A stretch of DNA of 64,000 nt from Channallabes apus (lineage: Eukaryota; Chordata; Actinopteri; Siluriformes; Clariidae): positions 30,245,651 to 30,309,650 of the forward strand of contig CM060118.1 of NCBI GenBank assembly GCA_030522415.1. The letters are read 5' to 3'. This document shows positions 46,033 through 56,242 of the stretch, one piece after another. Position 1 is the first letter of the stretch. Every line of letters begins with the position of its first letter. The translations under genes were made by a program, and so were the position numbers. The notes under the pieces were generated by a model. It worked only from the letters and a program-made list of their open reading frames with translations. It made no database searches and was not told the DNA's origin.

Positions 46033-46638
46033 GTTTTTCTTCCGTGCTCGACCTTGCCTGTATTCTTTGGATTTCGTCTCGTGCCTTGCCCTTCGGATTG
46101 TCGCTATCGCTTTGGATTACTCCCCGTGTATGACACTCGCCTGTTTAACGACTCTGCCTACGGATCGCGCTCCCGGATCTCTCCTGTGACGCCGAAAGAA
46201 GCATAGGTTTTTACCCCGGCTTCCTACCCAGCCTTTCTCTCTCACCGTACTCACAAGCTCCGGTAACGTGTGTGTGTTTTGGGCTTACGTGTGCTTGTGT
46301 GCACTTCTGCGATCGCGGACAACGGCGCTTCACCAGCTTGCTGTGCTTCTCACTCTCACTTCCGGGTTCGCGGTGATTCCGCCTCGTCATTGACGCGCCT
46401 CCACCCTCGTCATCGGGGATTCCCCACACAGCCTGTCACTCTCACTTCCGGGTTCGCGGTGATTCCGCCTCGTCATTCACACGCCTCCACCCTCGTCATC
46501 GGGGATTCCCCACACAGCCTGTTACATAAGCACAGCTTCTCCCCTCGGCTCTGGCTAAGCCTTTTACCAGCAATTCTTCTTCCAAGGAGATTACCTATCT
46601 GCTATTGGGTTCATCCCTGTTTAATCTGTACCCTGACA
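46033..46638 (+). repeat. Gypsy 1 3' LTR, 5'-truncated
   Basis: 606 bp matching 41416-42021 with 6 differences. Lacks the first 205 bp of the LTR, including the TATA-like box and predicted RNA start. The 86-bp tandem unit is present at 46350-46435 and 46436-46521. Confidence 0.95.
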
Positions 46639-47162
46639 CTTTCTGCCATATACCACCATTTCCATACAGTTTAAAATAGAACCCTGAACCATTATTTTGC
46701 TGTATGGCCCTAGACTGGGACGTAACACCATATTTAAGTGACCACTTTGATTTTCAAGTACAAGAAAGACAACAGCTTTATTATGCAAAGGTGTTCCTTC
46801 AGTTAAAAACAACTAGTTTGAGATTTATATCTGCTCATCTTTTTTGAACTACGCTAGAATGCCTCATCCCACCCCGGCTGTTAATAAAATAAAAAAGTAA
46901 CTATGTAACTTTTACTCTGAGTAAATTTTTTAATGAGCTACTTTTTACTTTTACTTGAGTAGATTTTTGTAATGGTAACTTTACTCGTACTTAAGTAAAA
47001 TTTCACTGAAGTAATAGTACTTGTACTTGAGTACAAAATTGTATTACTCTTTCCACCTCTGGACATGATTAACTATAAAAAAAGAAAGAAAGAAAAACAC
47101 TACTAATGAAATACTTCTTTAAGTTATATAAAATGTATTTGCTATTGCAATTGCCTTGTCAC

Positions 47163-48132
47163 TGTGAGGGTTGCCCACTAGAGGGCTTTGTTTTTAGTTT
47201 GTAGTTTTTGTTCCTAGACTCAGTTTCCCAGAAGCCTCCTCTGTCAGGTGACATGGATGCTCACCTGAACTGAGGAGGCTCATTAGCACTTTTATAAATA
47301 CCTGTTTGTTCTGGGAAACTGGGTCGAGCATTAATTTCTGTTATGTGGGTTTTGTTTTGTTCTGTTTGAGTTTGGTTTCATTATAGTTGGCATTTAGTTT
47401 CTGGAGCTCTTTAAGTTTGTATTTGCTTTGATTTAGTTTATGTATCTTTGTCTCTGTGTCTCCTAGCAGGATTAGCCTCTAGGAGAATTAGCCTTTTGTG
47501 TTTACCCTTTTGTGTAAGTAACGTAACCCCCATTGCATGTTTAGCTAGTAGTCTGTTTAAATACTAATGAGGGTGATACTAACATGTTTAGATCTTAGTC
47601 TGTCTAGTCTCCTTGTCTGCTTAGCTCTTAGTCTGTTTAGGTACTAATATCTTTAGCCACTAACCTTTAGAGTTCTTAGTCTGTTTCATACCTAGTCTGC
47701 TGTGCACCTTGTCTGTTCATTCCCTTGGGTCTCAGGCTACTGGCCTGTGTAGCCATTAGTCTGATTAGCTATGAGCTAGCTTAGCAGCTAATGTGCAGCT
47801 CAGCCAGTAGACCTAGCCAAGCCTGTCTTGTGTTTGTTTATCCCTTGCGTGTATAGTCCCTTGTGTTTAGTCCTTTAGTCTGTTTAGTGTGTCTTGTCTC
47901 GTCCAGTTTGTGTCCCCATGTCTGTATTGTATATTAGTTGTGTAATCCCTTGTCGTATGTCTAAGTGTTTGAGTTCTGTTTCTTATGCTCCATGTTATAA
48001 GCCAACTTCCTTAGTTCATGTTTTGTTCATGTGTGGATTATTTATTAAAGACTTTTTATGTTTCATTGCATCCCCTCTGCATTTATGCCTCAACACCAAG
48101 CCCACAGTCCAACATCATAACACAACGTGACA
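47163..48132. mobile_element. solo LTR
   Basis: 970 bp starting tgtgagggttg and ending acaacgtgaca, with TG...CA ends and a perfect 5-bp target duplication gtcac (47158-47162 and 48133-48137). TATA box tataaata at 47293 and a polyadenylation signal attaaa at 48044, both in plus orientation. No internal region; recombination between two LTRs is the usual cause. Confidence 0.8.
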
Positions 48133-48261
48133 GTCACAGCATAACGAAATAAATTATTACATTTAATAGTAAGATATGTATTTGCATGCAGGTGTAGAAA
48201 GTATGATGAAGACCAATATTTGACTACTTAAACTGCATGTGCATTACAGTACGGTCTTTTT

Positions 48262-48370
48262 ACATATCCCAGCTTCTTAGGAAGTTCAGGGCATAGTGCA
48301 GGGTCAACAATGATCGGACCCTCTGGAGCAGACAGGGTTAAGGGCCTTAATCCTCTTAGTCCACCACTGC
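48262..48370 (-). mobile_element. tRNA-derived SINE fragment
   Basis: Contains ggagcagacagggttaaggg and ccttaatcc, like 26735-26905. Confidence 0.5.
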
Positions 48371-48754
48371 ATAAGTATTATGTACAGATTTGTACTGTAT
48401 AATGACCACCAAAACTTACATTTAACTGCAAAGTCCAATTGTTTGTAAAAATCTAAGCAGCCCTGATTCTGCCAAAATCAAACCATAATAAATAATGAAA
48501 GTAATAAACAACCCTTCCACTTGTGACTGCACAGTCTCAGAAATATGGTTTTGCAATTACATTTTTCATTTTTGCTGGCAACAATGTGGAGAAGTAGATT
48601 TCTGATTAGCATTGCAATTAAAGTCTGCAAAATACTCCCATGGTTTCAGTACTCATTTGGCTACTTGGGTCTTGTTTAATAATCATTTAAAAATGATAAA
48701 TGAGATTTACAGTAGTAAGTAAGTAATATTTTATCTTTTATTATTTTGTTATTC

Positions 48755-48880
48755 AGTATTGGTTGGCACTATAGCCTGGCTGCTCCAGGGTCAAGGGTTT
48801 GTGCCCGACCTTGGGTCTGTGTGCGTGGAGTTTGCATCTCCATGCTTTGTGGATTAATTGGAGTTAGGTGGTATTAAGCG
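48755..48880 (+). mobile_element. V-SINE-like relic
   Basis: Worn copy: ttggcactatagcctggctg, then tctgtgtgcgtggagtttgc and catgctttgtggat. The 3' half has not been kept. Confidence 0.5.
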
Positions 48881-50958
48881 AATCTATGGATTTTTGTCAT
48901 GTGTGTATGAGAGGAAGAATGAGAAAGATTGCGAGACAGACAGACATGGAAAAATGATTGCGTCTCTATGCGCTACAGCCTGCAGCCCCTGTTTTGGAAA
49001 GGTGAATTTAAAGGAAGTCGCCAGCTCTGAACTGGCAGTTCCTCCCATTTCCCTTTGCTTTGTTTTCTCCTTCACGGTAAGAATCAGAAATATCTGAATC
49101 AGCCAATCCAAAAATGTAATCTTTGTAGTTGCAGAATGAATGGAAGTCTGCTTTTCGTTTGCAACTTTTCGACTATGGGAAGGAAGAGGCTCACAAAGAC
49201 TCAAGGGTTGTTATGTTTAAGATGTGCACGTTTGCCCTGGAGCAGCTCCACATTTGGGCTTGTATCTGGGTTAAAAAAAAAAATCCCCTGAGGAAAAAAT
49301 AGAAGGAAAAGAAGTCCCTCGATGTTAAATTGTTTTTGTTATTTTCAATATTTTTTCTTCCAGTGATCCTCTTTTTAGTCTGTATTTAGAGTCATGATAA
49401 ATAGGAAATAGGCAGAGGCTTGTTCTCACTGGCCTTGTTTCTCCTTCTTTGTGAAACATACCATCATATACATGGGGTAGTAAATCTGATCAGAAACTGA
49501 TTATCCAAATCTGATTAAATGCCCACAGAAGTTAAAGGGGTAAGAAGTAACAATACCATAAAGAAGCAATAAACTATTATGAAATATTTATATGGTGAAG
49601 GGTCATGAATGAGGGTCATATTTATATATGTATATTGTATTCATCCACGTATACTGTATCTAGTATTCTGGGAACTGTCCTCCACGAAGAAAAGAAACCT
49701 AAGGAACGGAAAACCAAGACTTCTGAAGAAAACTCGGAAGTCAATTATAGCAACCCGATGAGGCATGTGAAATGTATGAAACAGTTTTGGAAGTCAGCCT
49801 TGGTACAAATGCATCACCCTGGTTGATATGGGCTTTCCGTTTGAGCAAACGGCTCCAGTGGATTCCCTTGTAAACACATGGGAAGAAACACATGGGACAT
49901 GTTTCATGCGTCATAGTTCAAATAGAACAAGGACAATAATGGGGACAATAACAAAAAAGAGAGAGGGTGGGTTAACTAGGCCAAAGTCCAGCAGACATTA
50001 CAGTAATAAGTGACTGTACAGACAACACAAGGAGGAAAAGTCTGGCGTGTGTGCCTATTTGCATTCAGCCATCTTACAGGTTAAATGGGGCCATGGTCCA
50101 CTCTAAGCTGCTTTACCATGTTTACAGTAACATTTACAGTACAAAACAGCATTCAAAGCTGTAACTACTGTACGGTACATTTCACTCTCGTGTTATCCAC
50201 ATCACTGGGGTCAGAAATCCTTTTTAACATATTTGAACTAACTGATAGCAACTAGTTCAACTGACATATTTACTGTAAGCTGTACATGCTTGTCATTTCA
50301 CTAACATGTCTTAGGAGTATAATCTTTTAGTAATTCTTTATAAGAATTGTTCATTTCTATTAATCTTAATATTTATAAATATTATAATAAATATTTACGA
50401 ATATTATAAAAAAAAAAAAAAACATATCAACTTAGTCCAGGCTCAAAAGCATGTTACAAGAAATACCACTGCAAGATAGTTGCAAGATCAAAGAACGCCA
50501 CAAGTAAAAACGTTAATAATATGTATTATTCTGTACAAAATAATTAATTATTTCCAAAGCTAATTAAAAAATCTATAAATAAACAAAATCACAGAGGAAT
50601 ATTTTCTATTTATTTCCATTTAAATTCATCTTTATATTTTTTTTCTCATTGTATAGATATTTTTTTTTTCAATATTTCTTTTACATATTTAAGGTCACAG
50701 ATGGTTGTTTAAGCATTTCACTGCATATCGTACTGTGTGTGACTGTGTATGTGACACATAAAATTTGAATTTATTTGCATGTCTGCAAAGAAAGCAACAT
50801 ACAGTATTAAATGACCAGTTTTCAGATTACAAGCATGAATGTACTGTAGGTTGCTGTGTTTTGCATGAAAACAGAAAGGAGCAAATGTAACAAAGTTATA
50901 AGAAGCACTCATATTTTCCTGCACACTCAATAAAACCGTCAGCTGTTTTACTTACTGT
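48881..50958. other. intergenic, nothing recognised
   Basis: No gene or repeat I can name. Short frames at about 48858-49097 and 49605-50013 have no recognisable protein features. Confidence 0.4.
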
Positions 50959-51153
50959 ACTATGCAAAAGTTTTGGGTACATACAAAAAAAAAAAAAGCT
51001 TGTACAGTATAAAGAGCATTAAAAAGTAATATAATAAACACAGTGAATATTTGATGAGAAAACTCTTTGCTTAAAAATAATCAGTAGTGTTAGATACTGT
51101 TTATCAGTTTAGTGATAGCAAGAAAATATGATGCCTAAAACGTTTGCACAGTA
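50959..51153. mobile_element. small MITE-like element
   Basis: About 195 bp between tactatgcaaaagttttggg (50959) and the inverse of tgcctaaaacgtttgcacag (ending near 51153). The 22-bp ends match at 18 positions. Non-coding. Confidence 0.55.
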
Positions 51154-51199
51154 CTTGTTTTAAATTTTTGCCCATGGTTCTTTTTGTTCTTGCAACTAT

Positions 51200-51583
51200 T
51201 GTCATGCACACTCAATCTGCGCCCGGCACTAGGACCCGGAAGTAAGGCGGGCACCAAACCAGGAAGTATAAAAGAGGTAAACAAACGATGGCTTACCGCT
51301 CAGTCATTGAGTTCGGCCCATGTCAGCTCCAGTTGTCGTTTCAGCAAACCGTGAGTACTCACATGTTGGTTCCGTTTGTCTTTTGCTATTGTGTGTGTAT
51401 CTACAGGACGCGGGTTAAATTTGTGTTTTTCCCTTACTCCGTTTTTGTGAGAGTCCTTAGACTAAATCGCGTGGCTATCCTGCCTACTCGCTTTTTTCCG
51501 CGTTTGGGTTTATCCTCCACGCTACATTGGGCTAACCGCTAAAGCTACGTCTTCTGGTCACCTCAGGTTAGTCCATCTTGACA
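51200..51583 (+). repeat. Gypsy 2 5' LTR
   Basis: 384 bp. TATA box tataaaag at 51267-51274; predicted RNA 5' end at about 51297 (cgctcagtcatt). Confidence 0.95.
51267..51308 (+). promoter_or_regulatory. Gypsy 2 core promoter and predicted RNA 5' end
   Basis: tataaaag at 51267; 30 nt downstream cgctcagtcatt (51297-51308) is the exact reverse complement of aatgactgagcg at 51585-51596. Confidence 0.65.
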
Positions 51584-51584
51584 G

Positions 51585-51596
51585 AATGACTGAGCG
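51585..51596 (+). other. Gypsy 2 predicted primer-binding site (self-priming)
   Basis: The 12-nt aatgactgagcg starts 2 nt after the 5' LTR and overlaps the gag ATG at 51586. It pairs perfectly with the predicted RNA 5' end at 51297-51308. Confidence 0.65.
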
Positions 51597-52320
51597 CTCC
51601 GCGGTAAACCCAGCGGATTATGCGAGTCTCTGCGACGTTGTAGATCAGCATGCCGCGCTCATCAATCGGCTAACCGGGGATCTCGCTTCTCTCCGCCGCG
51701 AGGTCGCTGAGCTCCGGCGGGAGAATGCGGATCTCCGCGCAGCTGTTGATGACGTCACTGCTCGATCGCACGCCGCGGAGGCCGCGGCGCCGCATCATCC
51801 CCCCTCTCCCCCCCCTTCTGATGTTTTTCTTTCTCTACCAGAGAAGTGGAACGGCACGGATGGGAAGTGCAGTGTATTTCTGACAGCTCTCGATCTGGTG
51901 TTTGAGTTTAATGCCACCAAGTACTCCACCGATCGCCTTCGCATTGCTCTTCTCGTCTCGTTGCTAAAAGGGCAGGCAGCTGAGTGGGCCACGGCAGTTC
52001 TACAAGCAGATACGGACACCGCCCACTCATACAATGAGTTCACCCACCAACTCAGACTCATCTTCGAACACCCAGTGGGCGAGGTGGAGACCGACACCAG
52101 ACTCTATCACCTGAGGCAGGGAGGATTACCCGTTTCTCGGGTTTGCGAATTTCTATCGTCGCTTTATCCGGGACTACAGTACAGTTGCCGCCCCCCTAAC
52201 CGCCCTGACCCGTCCCTCATCTCTCCCTTTTCACTTCAACTCTGCAGCTGTCTCCGCTTTCAGGTCCCTTTGTCACCGCTTCACCACGGCACCGATCCTC
52301 CTTCACCCAGATGTCAGTAA
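51586..52320 (+). pseudogene. Gypsy 2 Gag, truncated with frame-shifted tail
   Basis: The first about 180 codons are Gag: a coiled-coil-like N-terminus (LTGDLASLRREVAELRREN), a Pro-rich spacer, then a capsid-type domain (LLVSLLKGQAAEWATAVL, TRLYHLRQGG). After LRQGG the DNA is pol read in the wrong frame, so the last about 65 residues are not Gag. There is no zinc knuckle. Confidence 0.9.
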
Positions 52321-54208
52321 ATCATTCGTTGTGGAGGTGGATGCTTCAGATGTAGGCGCTGGAGCTATCCTCTCACAACGAGGTCCAGATCAGAAACTAC
52401 ACCCATGTAGTTTCTTCTCCAGAAAATTTGACTCCACTCAGCAGCGATACGGGGTAGGGGACCGCGAGCTGCTGGCCATAAAGTGGGCTCTGGAGGAGTG
52501 GCGTCACTGGCTCCAGGGCGCCAGGGAGCCATTCATAGTCTGGACGGACCACCAAAACCTCATTACAATAAAGAACCTAAAACAGTTAAATCCACGACAG
52601 GCGCGGTGGGCATTGTTTTTTGAAAATTATGATTTCCACCTTTCATACCGCCCGGGCTCCAAAAATACAAAAGCGGACGCTCTCTCCCGACAGCTGGAGG
52701 TGGACATTCCCCGGGCGGACCCCGCGCCTGTCCTTTCCTCCTCCAGGATCATCGCCCCACTCCAATTAGACCTGGAGACGAGAGTTCGCCAGGCACAGGC
52801 TGCAGAGACCGAACCGGCAGGTGTACCACCTGGACGACTCTTTGTGCCCGAGAAGTTGAGATCAGAAGTTCTCCAGTGGGGTCACTCCTCACCCATTTCG
52901 GGACATCCAGGCACACGACGGACCCTCCAGTTTCTCCAGCGGGATTTCTGGTGGCCATCCATCACGAAGGACGTCCAAGAGTTCGTCCAGGCATGCCCAG
53001 TGTGCGCCAGGGCCAAGAACACCAATCAACCAGCCCCAGGAGAACTACAGCCACTCCCAGTTCCTCGACGGCCCTGGACGCACATTGCTGTCGACTTCAT
53101 CACGGGCCTGCCGGCCTCCGAAGGAAAGGACACCATCCTCACGATCGTCGACCGGTTCTCTAAAGCCGTGCATCTGGTGGCTCTCGCCGGACTCCCGTCA
53201 GCCAAAGAAACAGCAGAGCTGATTTTAGAGCACGTAGTCCGTCTGCATGGGTTCCCCAAGGACATCGTCTCGGACAGAGGGCCCCAGTTCACAGCCCGGT
53301 TCTGGAAGGCCTTCTGCCGTCTGATCGACTCCACCTGCAGTCTATCATCTGGATACCACCCACAGACTAACGGTCAGACGGAGCGGACCAACCAACAGCT
53401 GGAGCGCTATCTGAGATGTTTCATAGCAGACCGTCAGCGCTCCTGGGCGCGCTACCTCATTTGGGCCGAACTGTCACACAACCTCCACACCTCCTCTGCC
53501 ACCAACCTAAGCCCATTTGAGGTATGCTACGGTTTCCAACCTTCGATGTTCAACCACCCAGAACCGAAGGTTGATGTACCGTCCGCCCAACAGTTGGTCC
53601 GCAGATGTCGGCGGCTATGGATTACAACCAACCGGGCTATCCAACGCGCCAATACCCGATATACCCACCAACACCGCCGTCGACATCCTCCGGGACGTTT
53701 GTACCATGTAGGTGACAAGGTATGGCTTTCCACTAAAAACCTCCACCTTCACACCGAATCAAGAAAACTTTCACCCAGATTCATCGGACCATACCGCATC
53801 ACCCACAGAATTAACCCTGTCACCTACCGGCTCCAGCTGCCTGCGGCGCTCCGGATTCATCCAGTATTCCACCTGTCCCAATTCAAACCCTTCATCACAT
53901 CACCCATGATTCCACCCACCCCCCCAGCTCCTCCTCCCCGGATCATCGATGGCGGTCTCACCTACACCGTACGCCGAATCCTCGACTCGCGCCCTCGGGG
54001 CAGAGGTACTCAGTACCTGGTTGACTGGGAGGGCTACGGCCCCGAGGAGCGATCTTGGATCCCGGCCCGGTTCATTCTCGACCCTGAACTGATTCGAGAC
54101 TACCGTCACCGGGTATCCTCCACCTCAGGACCGTCAGGAGCCGGTCCTGGACAGGGGGGTACTGTCATGCACACTCAATCTGCGCCCGGCACTAGGACCC
54201 GGAAGTAA
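52133..54208 (+). pseudogene. Gypsy 2 Pol, N-terminally deleted
   Basis: Starts inside RT with [20 protein letters not shown] and continues open to 54208. RNase H (VEVDASDVGAGAILSQR) is near 52334. Integrase follows with zinc region (HPGTRRT, CPVCARAK), VDFITGL, DRGPQF and QTNGQTE with DD35E spacing. A C-terminal chromodomain (YTVRRILDSRPRGRGTQYLV, DWEGYGPEERSWIP) is near 53960-54100. The stop lies 46 nt inside the 3' LTR. No protease, no YLDD box, and no start codon of its own in this frame. It shows what Gypsy 1 lost at its own C-terminus. Confidence 0.9.
54153..54160 (+). other. Gypsy 2 polypurine tract
   Basis: aggggggt lies 2 nt before the 3' LTR, the expected position for the plus-strand primer. 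Confidence 0.7.
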
Positions 54209-54546
54209 GGCGGGCGCCAAACCAGGAAGTATAAAAGAGGTAAACAAACGATGGCTTACCGCTCAGTCATTGAGTTCAGCCCATGTCAGCTCCAGTTGTC
54301 GTTTCAGCAAACCGTGAGTACTCACATGTTGGTTCCGTTTGTCTTTTGCTATTGTGTGTGTATCTACAGGACGCGGGTTAAATTTGTGTTTTTCCCTTAC
54401 TCCGTTTTTGTGAGAGTCCTTAGACTAAATCGCGTGGCTATCCTGCCTACTCGCTTTTTTCCGCGTTTGGGTTTATCCTCCACGCTACATTGGGCTAACC
54501 ACTAAAGCTACGTCTTCTGGTCACCTCAGGTTACTCCATCTTGACA
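54163..54546 (+). repeat. Gypsy 2 3' LTR
   Basis: 384 bp, 4 differences from the 5' LTR. Confidence 0.95.
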
Positions 54547-54641
54547 ACTATCTTGCAATGGTATTTCTTGTGACAGGCTTTCAACCTTAGACTAAGTACA
54601 CTTGATCTTTTTATTATTTTTTAAATTAAATTAATTCATTA

Positions 54642-54994
54642 ATTCATTCATCTTCTACTGTATACCGCTTTATCCTGTATTAGGGTCGCGGGGACCAGGA
54701 GCCTATCCCAGGAGACTCTGGGCACAAGGCAGGGTACACCCTGGACAGCGTGCTAAACACACACACACACACACACACACTCATTCACTCACTATGGTCA
54801 ATTTGGGAACGCCAATTAACCTAATCTGCATGTCTTTGGACTGTGGGAGGAAACCGGAGTACCCGGAGGAAACCCACCAAGCACGGGGAGAACATGCAAA
54901 CTCCATGCACACAGAGACGGGAATCGAGCCTGGCCGGGAATCGAACCCGGACCCTGGAGGTGCAAGGCGACAGTGCTAACCACCGTGCCGCCAC
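54642..54994 (-). mobile_element. V-SINE, full length, antisense
   Basis: 3' end ataccgctttatcctgtatt, (AC)n at about 54759-54780, central ggactgtgggaggaaaccgg, head cagtgctaaccaccgtgccg. Inverted relative to the copy at 55211-55557. Confidence 0.92.
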
Positions 54995-55210
54995 ACACTG
55001 GAGATTGTGATTATAAATTATTCTAACAATATGAACAATAGTCTTTCTTTCTGTAGAATGTTAGTGTGTGTGTTAATTAGGAGGTTGTTGTCATCTCCAA
55101 AGTCCACATACAGTAGGGTTGGCATTGTTTTTTTTTTATGTTAGTTCATTTGAAAAGCTTAACTGGTGAATGTAAAGGAAGTACTATTATCTAAAAGATT
55201 ATACTACTTA

Positions 55211-55557
55211 TGGCGGCGCGGTGGTGTAGTGGTTAGCACTGCCGCCTTGCACCTCCAGGGTCTGAGTTCGATTCCCGGCCAGGCTCGATTCCCGTCTCTG
55301 TGTGCATGGAGTTTGCATGTTCTCCCCGTGCTTGGTGGGTTTCCTCCGGGTACTCCGGTTTCCTCCCACAGTCCAAAGACATGCAGGTTAGGCCGTTCCC
55401 AAAATGGCCCGTAGTGTGTGATTGGGTGTGCGAGTGTGTGTATGTGTGTGTGCCCTGCGACGGATTGGCACCCTGTCCAGGGTGTACCCCGCCTAGTGCT
55501 CGAAGTCTCCTGGGATAGGCTCCAGGTCCCCCGCGGTATAGAAAATGAATGAATGAA
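55211..55557 (+). mobile_element. V-SINE, full length, sense
   Basis: Flanked by a perfect 12-bp target duplication ttatactactta (55199-55210 and 55558-55569). Head gtggtgtagtggttagcact, central ctccggtttcctcccacagt, tail gcggtatagaaaatgaatga. A short segment before the tail is deleted. Confidence 0.95.
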
Positions 55558-55569
55558 TTATACTACTTA

Positions 55570-56211
55570 GAAATAGTTAAGGGACAAATTTTAGGCTTCC
55601 ACTAAACCTTTTAACAGAATTTATTACCCAAACAATTTATATATATATAAAAAAAAAATCTGAACTTTCCAAATTAGTCCCAAAGGTACCAAGTTAGTAT
55701 CTAGCGAGTCAAAAAGCTGATAAAGAAAAAGAAATGCTTTATGCGAATGAACTCACAAGAAATTTTTTTTTGTACTTTTATCCTAAATAACACAAAATAT
55801 GGAGAACACAATAGAACACAGTACAGTACAGTACAGAATCAGCTTTAGCAGTCTTTAGTGAGATTTAAATAAATGTGCTTGTCGTGTGTATATATCAAAA
55901 TCCATTGAACTAGATTCATTGAGCGTTGCTCCCTTTACAGTGGTAACTACAAATATCCTGTGTTTTGCCTAAAAAACATCAAAGATATTCTGCTTATGAG
56001 ACCCATGTTGTTGAAATCATTCAGGTAACAACCAAAAAGTAAATGTTTGCTAGAAATAAAAATCATTAAGACACATAATAAATAAAGAAATAAATACAGG
56101 AGACAGAGGGAAAAGATCAATATGTTTTATTATGATATCAGTGCAGAGATACAGCATTTCATTGGGTAATATTTCCCATACCTTACTATCAACAACAATA
56201 ATTCTTTATGA

Positions 56212-56242
<31 letters not shown>

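Larger units (their letters stand above)
41211..46638 (+). mobile_element. Gypsy LTR retrotransposon 1 (sushi-like chromovirus)
   Basis: Complete insertion bounded by TGTCA...TGACA ends and a perfect 5-bp target duplication ctttc (41206-41210 and 46639-46643). Order: 5' LTR, primer site, gag, pol (protease, reverse transcriptase, RNase H, integrase), shortened 3' LTR. Both frames are open. The shared 606 bp of the LTRs differ at 6 positions by eye, about 99% identity, so the insertion is young. The pol C-terminus with the chromodomain, the polypurine tract and the first 205 bp of the 3' LTR are missing in one deletion at 46032/46033. Confidence 0.95.
40492..47061. mobile_element. hAT-like transposon interrupted by a Gypsy element
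   Basis: Left end cagaggtggaaagtaacg (40492) and right end inverse cagaggtggaaagagtaa (47061) share 13 bp. They are flanked by an 8-bp target duplication with one mismatch, gacatgaa (40484-40491) and gacatgat (47062-47069), the size expected for hAT. Subterminal tacttaagta-type repeats occur at both ends. Without the 5.4-kb Gypsy insertion and its duplicated target about 1.1 kb remains, with no transposase frame, so this is a non-autonomous copy. A TATA-like atatataaacc lies at about 40834. Confidence 0.88.
51200..54546 (+). mobile_element. Gypsy LTR retrotransposon 2 (chromovirus), internally deleted
   Basis: Bounded by 384-bp LTRs that differ at 4 positions by eye (about 99% identity), TGTCA...TGACA ends, and a perfect 5-bp target duplication actat (51195-51199 and 54547-54551). 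Inside, the gag N-terminal half is joined at about 52125-52133 to the thumb region of reverse transcriptase. The gag zinc knuckle, protease and RT catalytic core are gone. RNase H, integrase, chromodomain and polypurine tract remain. It could move only with proteins from elsewhere. Confidence 0.95.

Noticed and set aside
49605..50013. Two adjacent plus-strand frames (49605-49826, 49828-50013) suggesting a small gene
   Set aside because: No recognisable motif, no convincing splice or promoter signals, and composition like the flanks.
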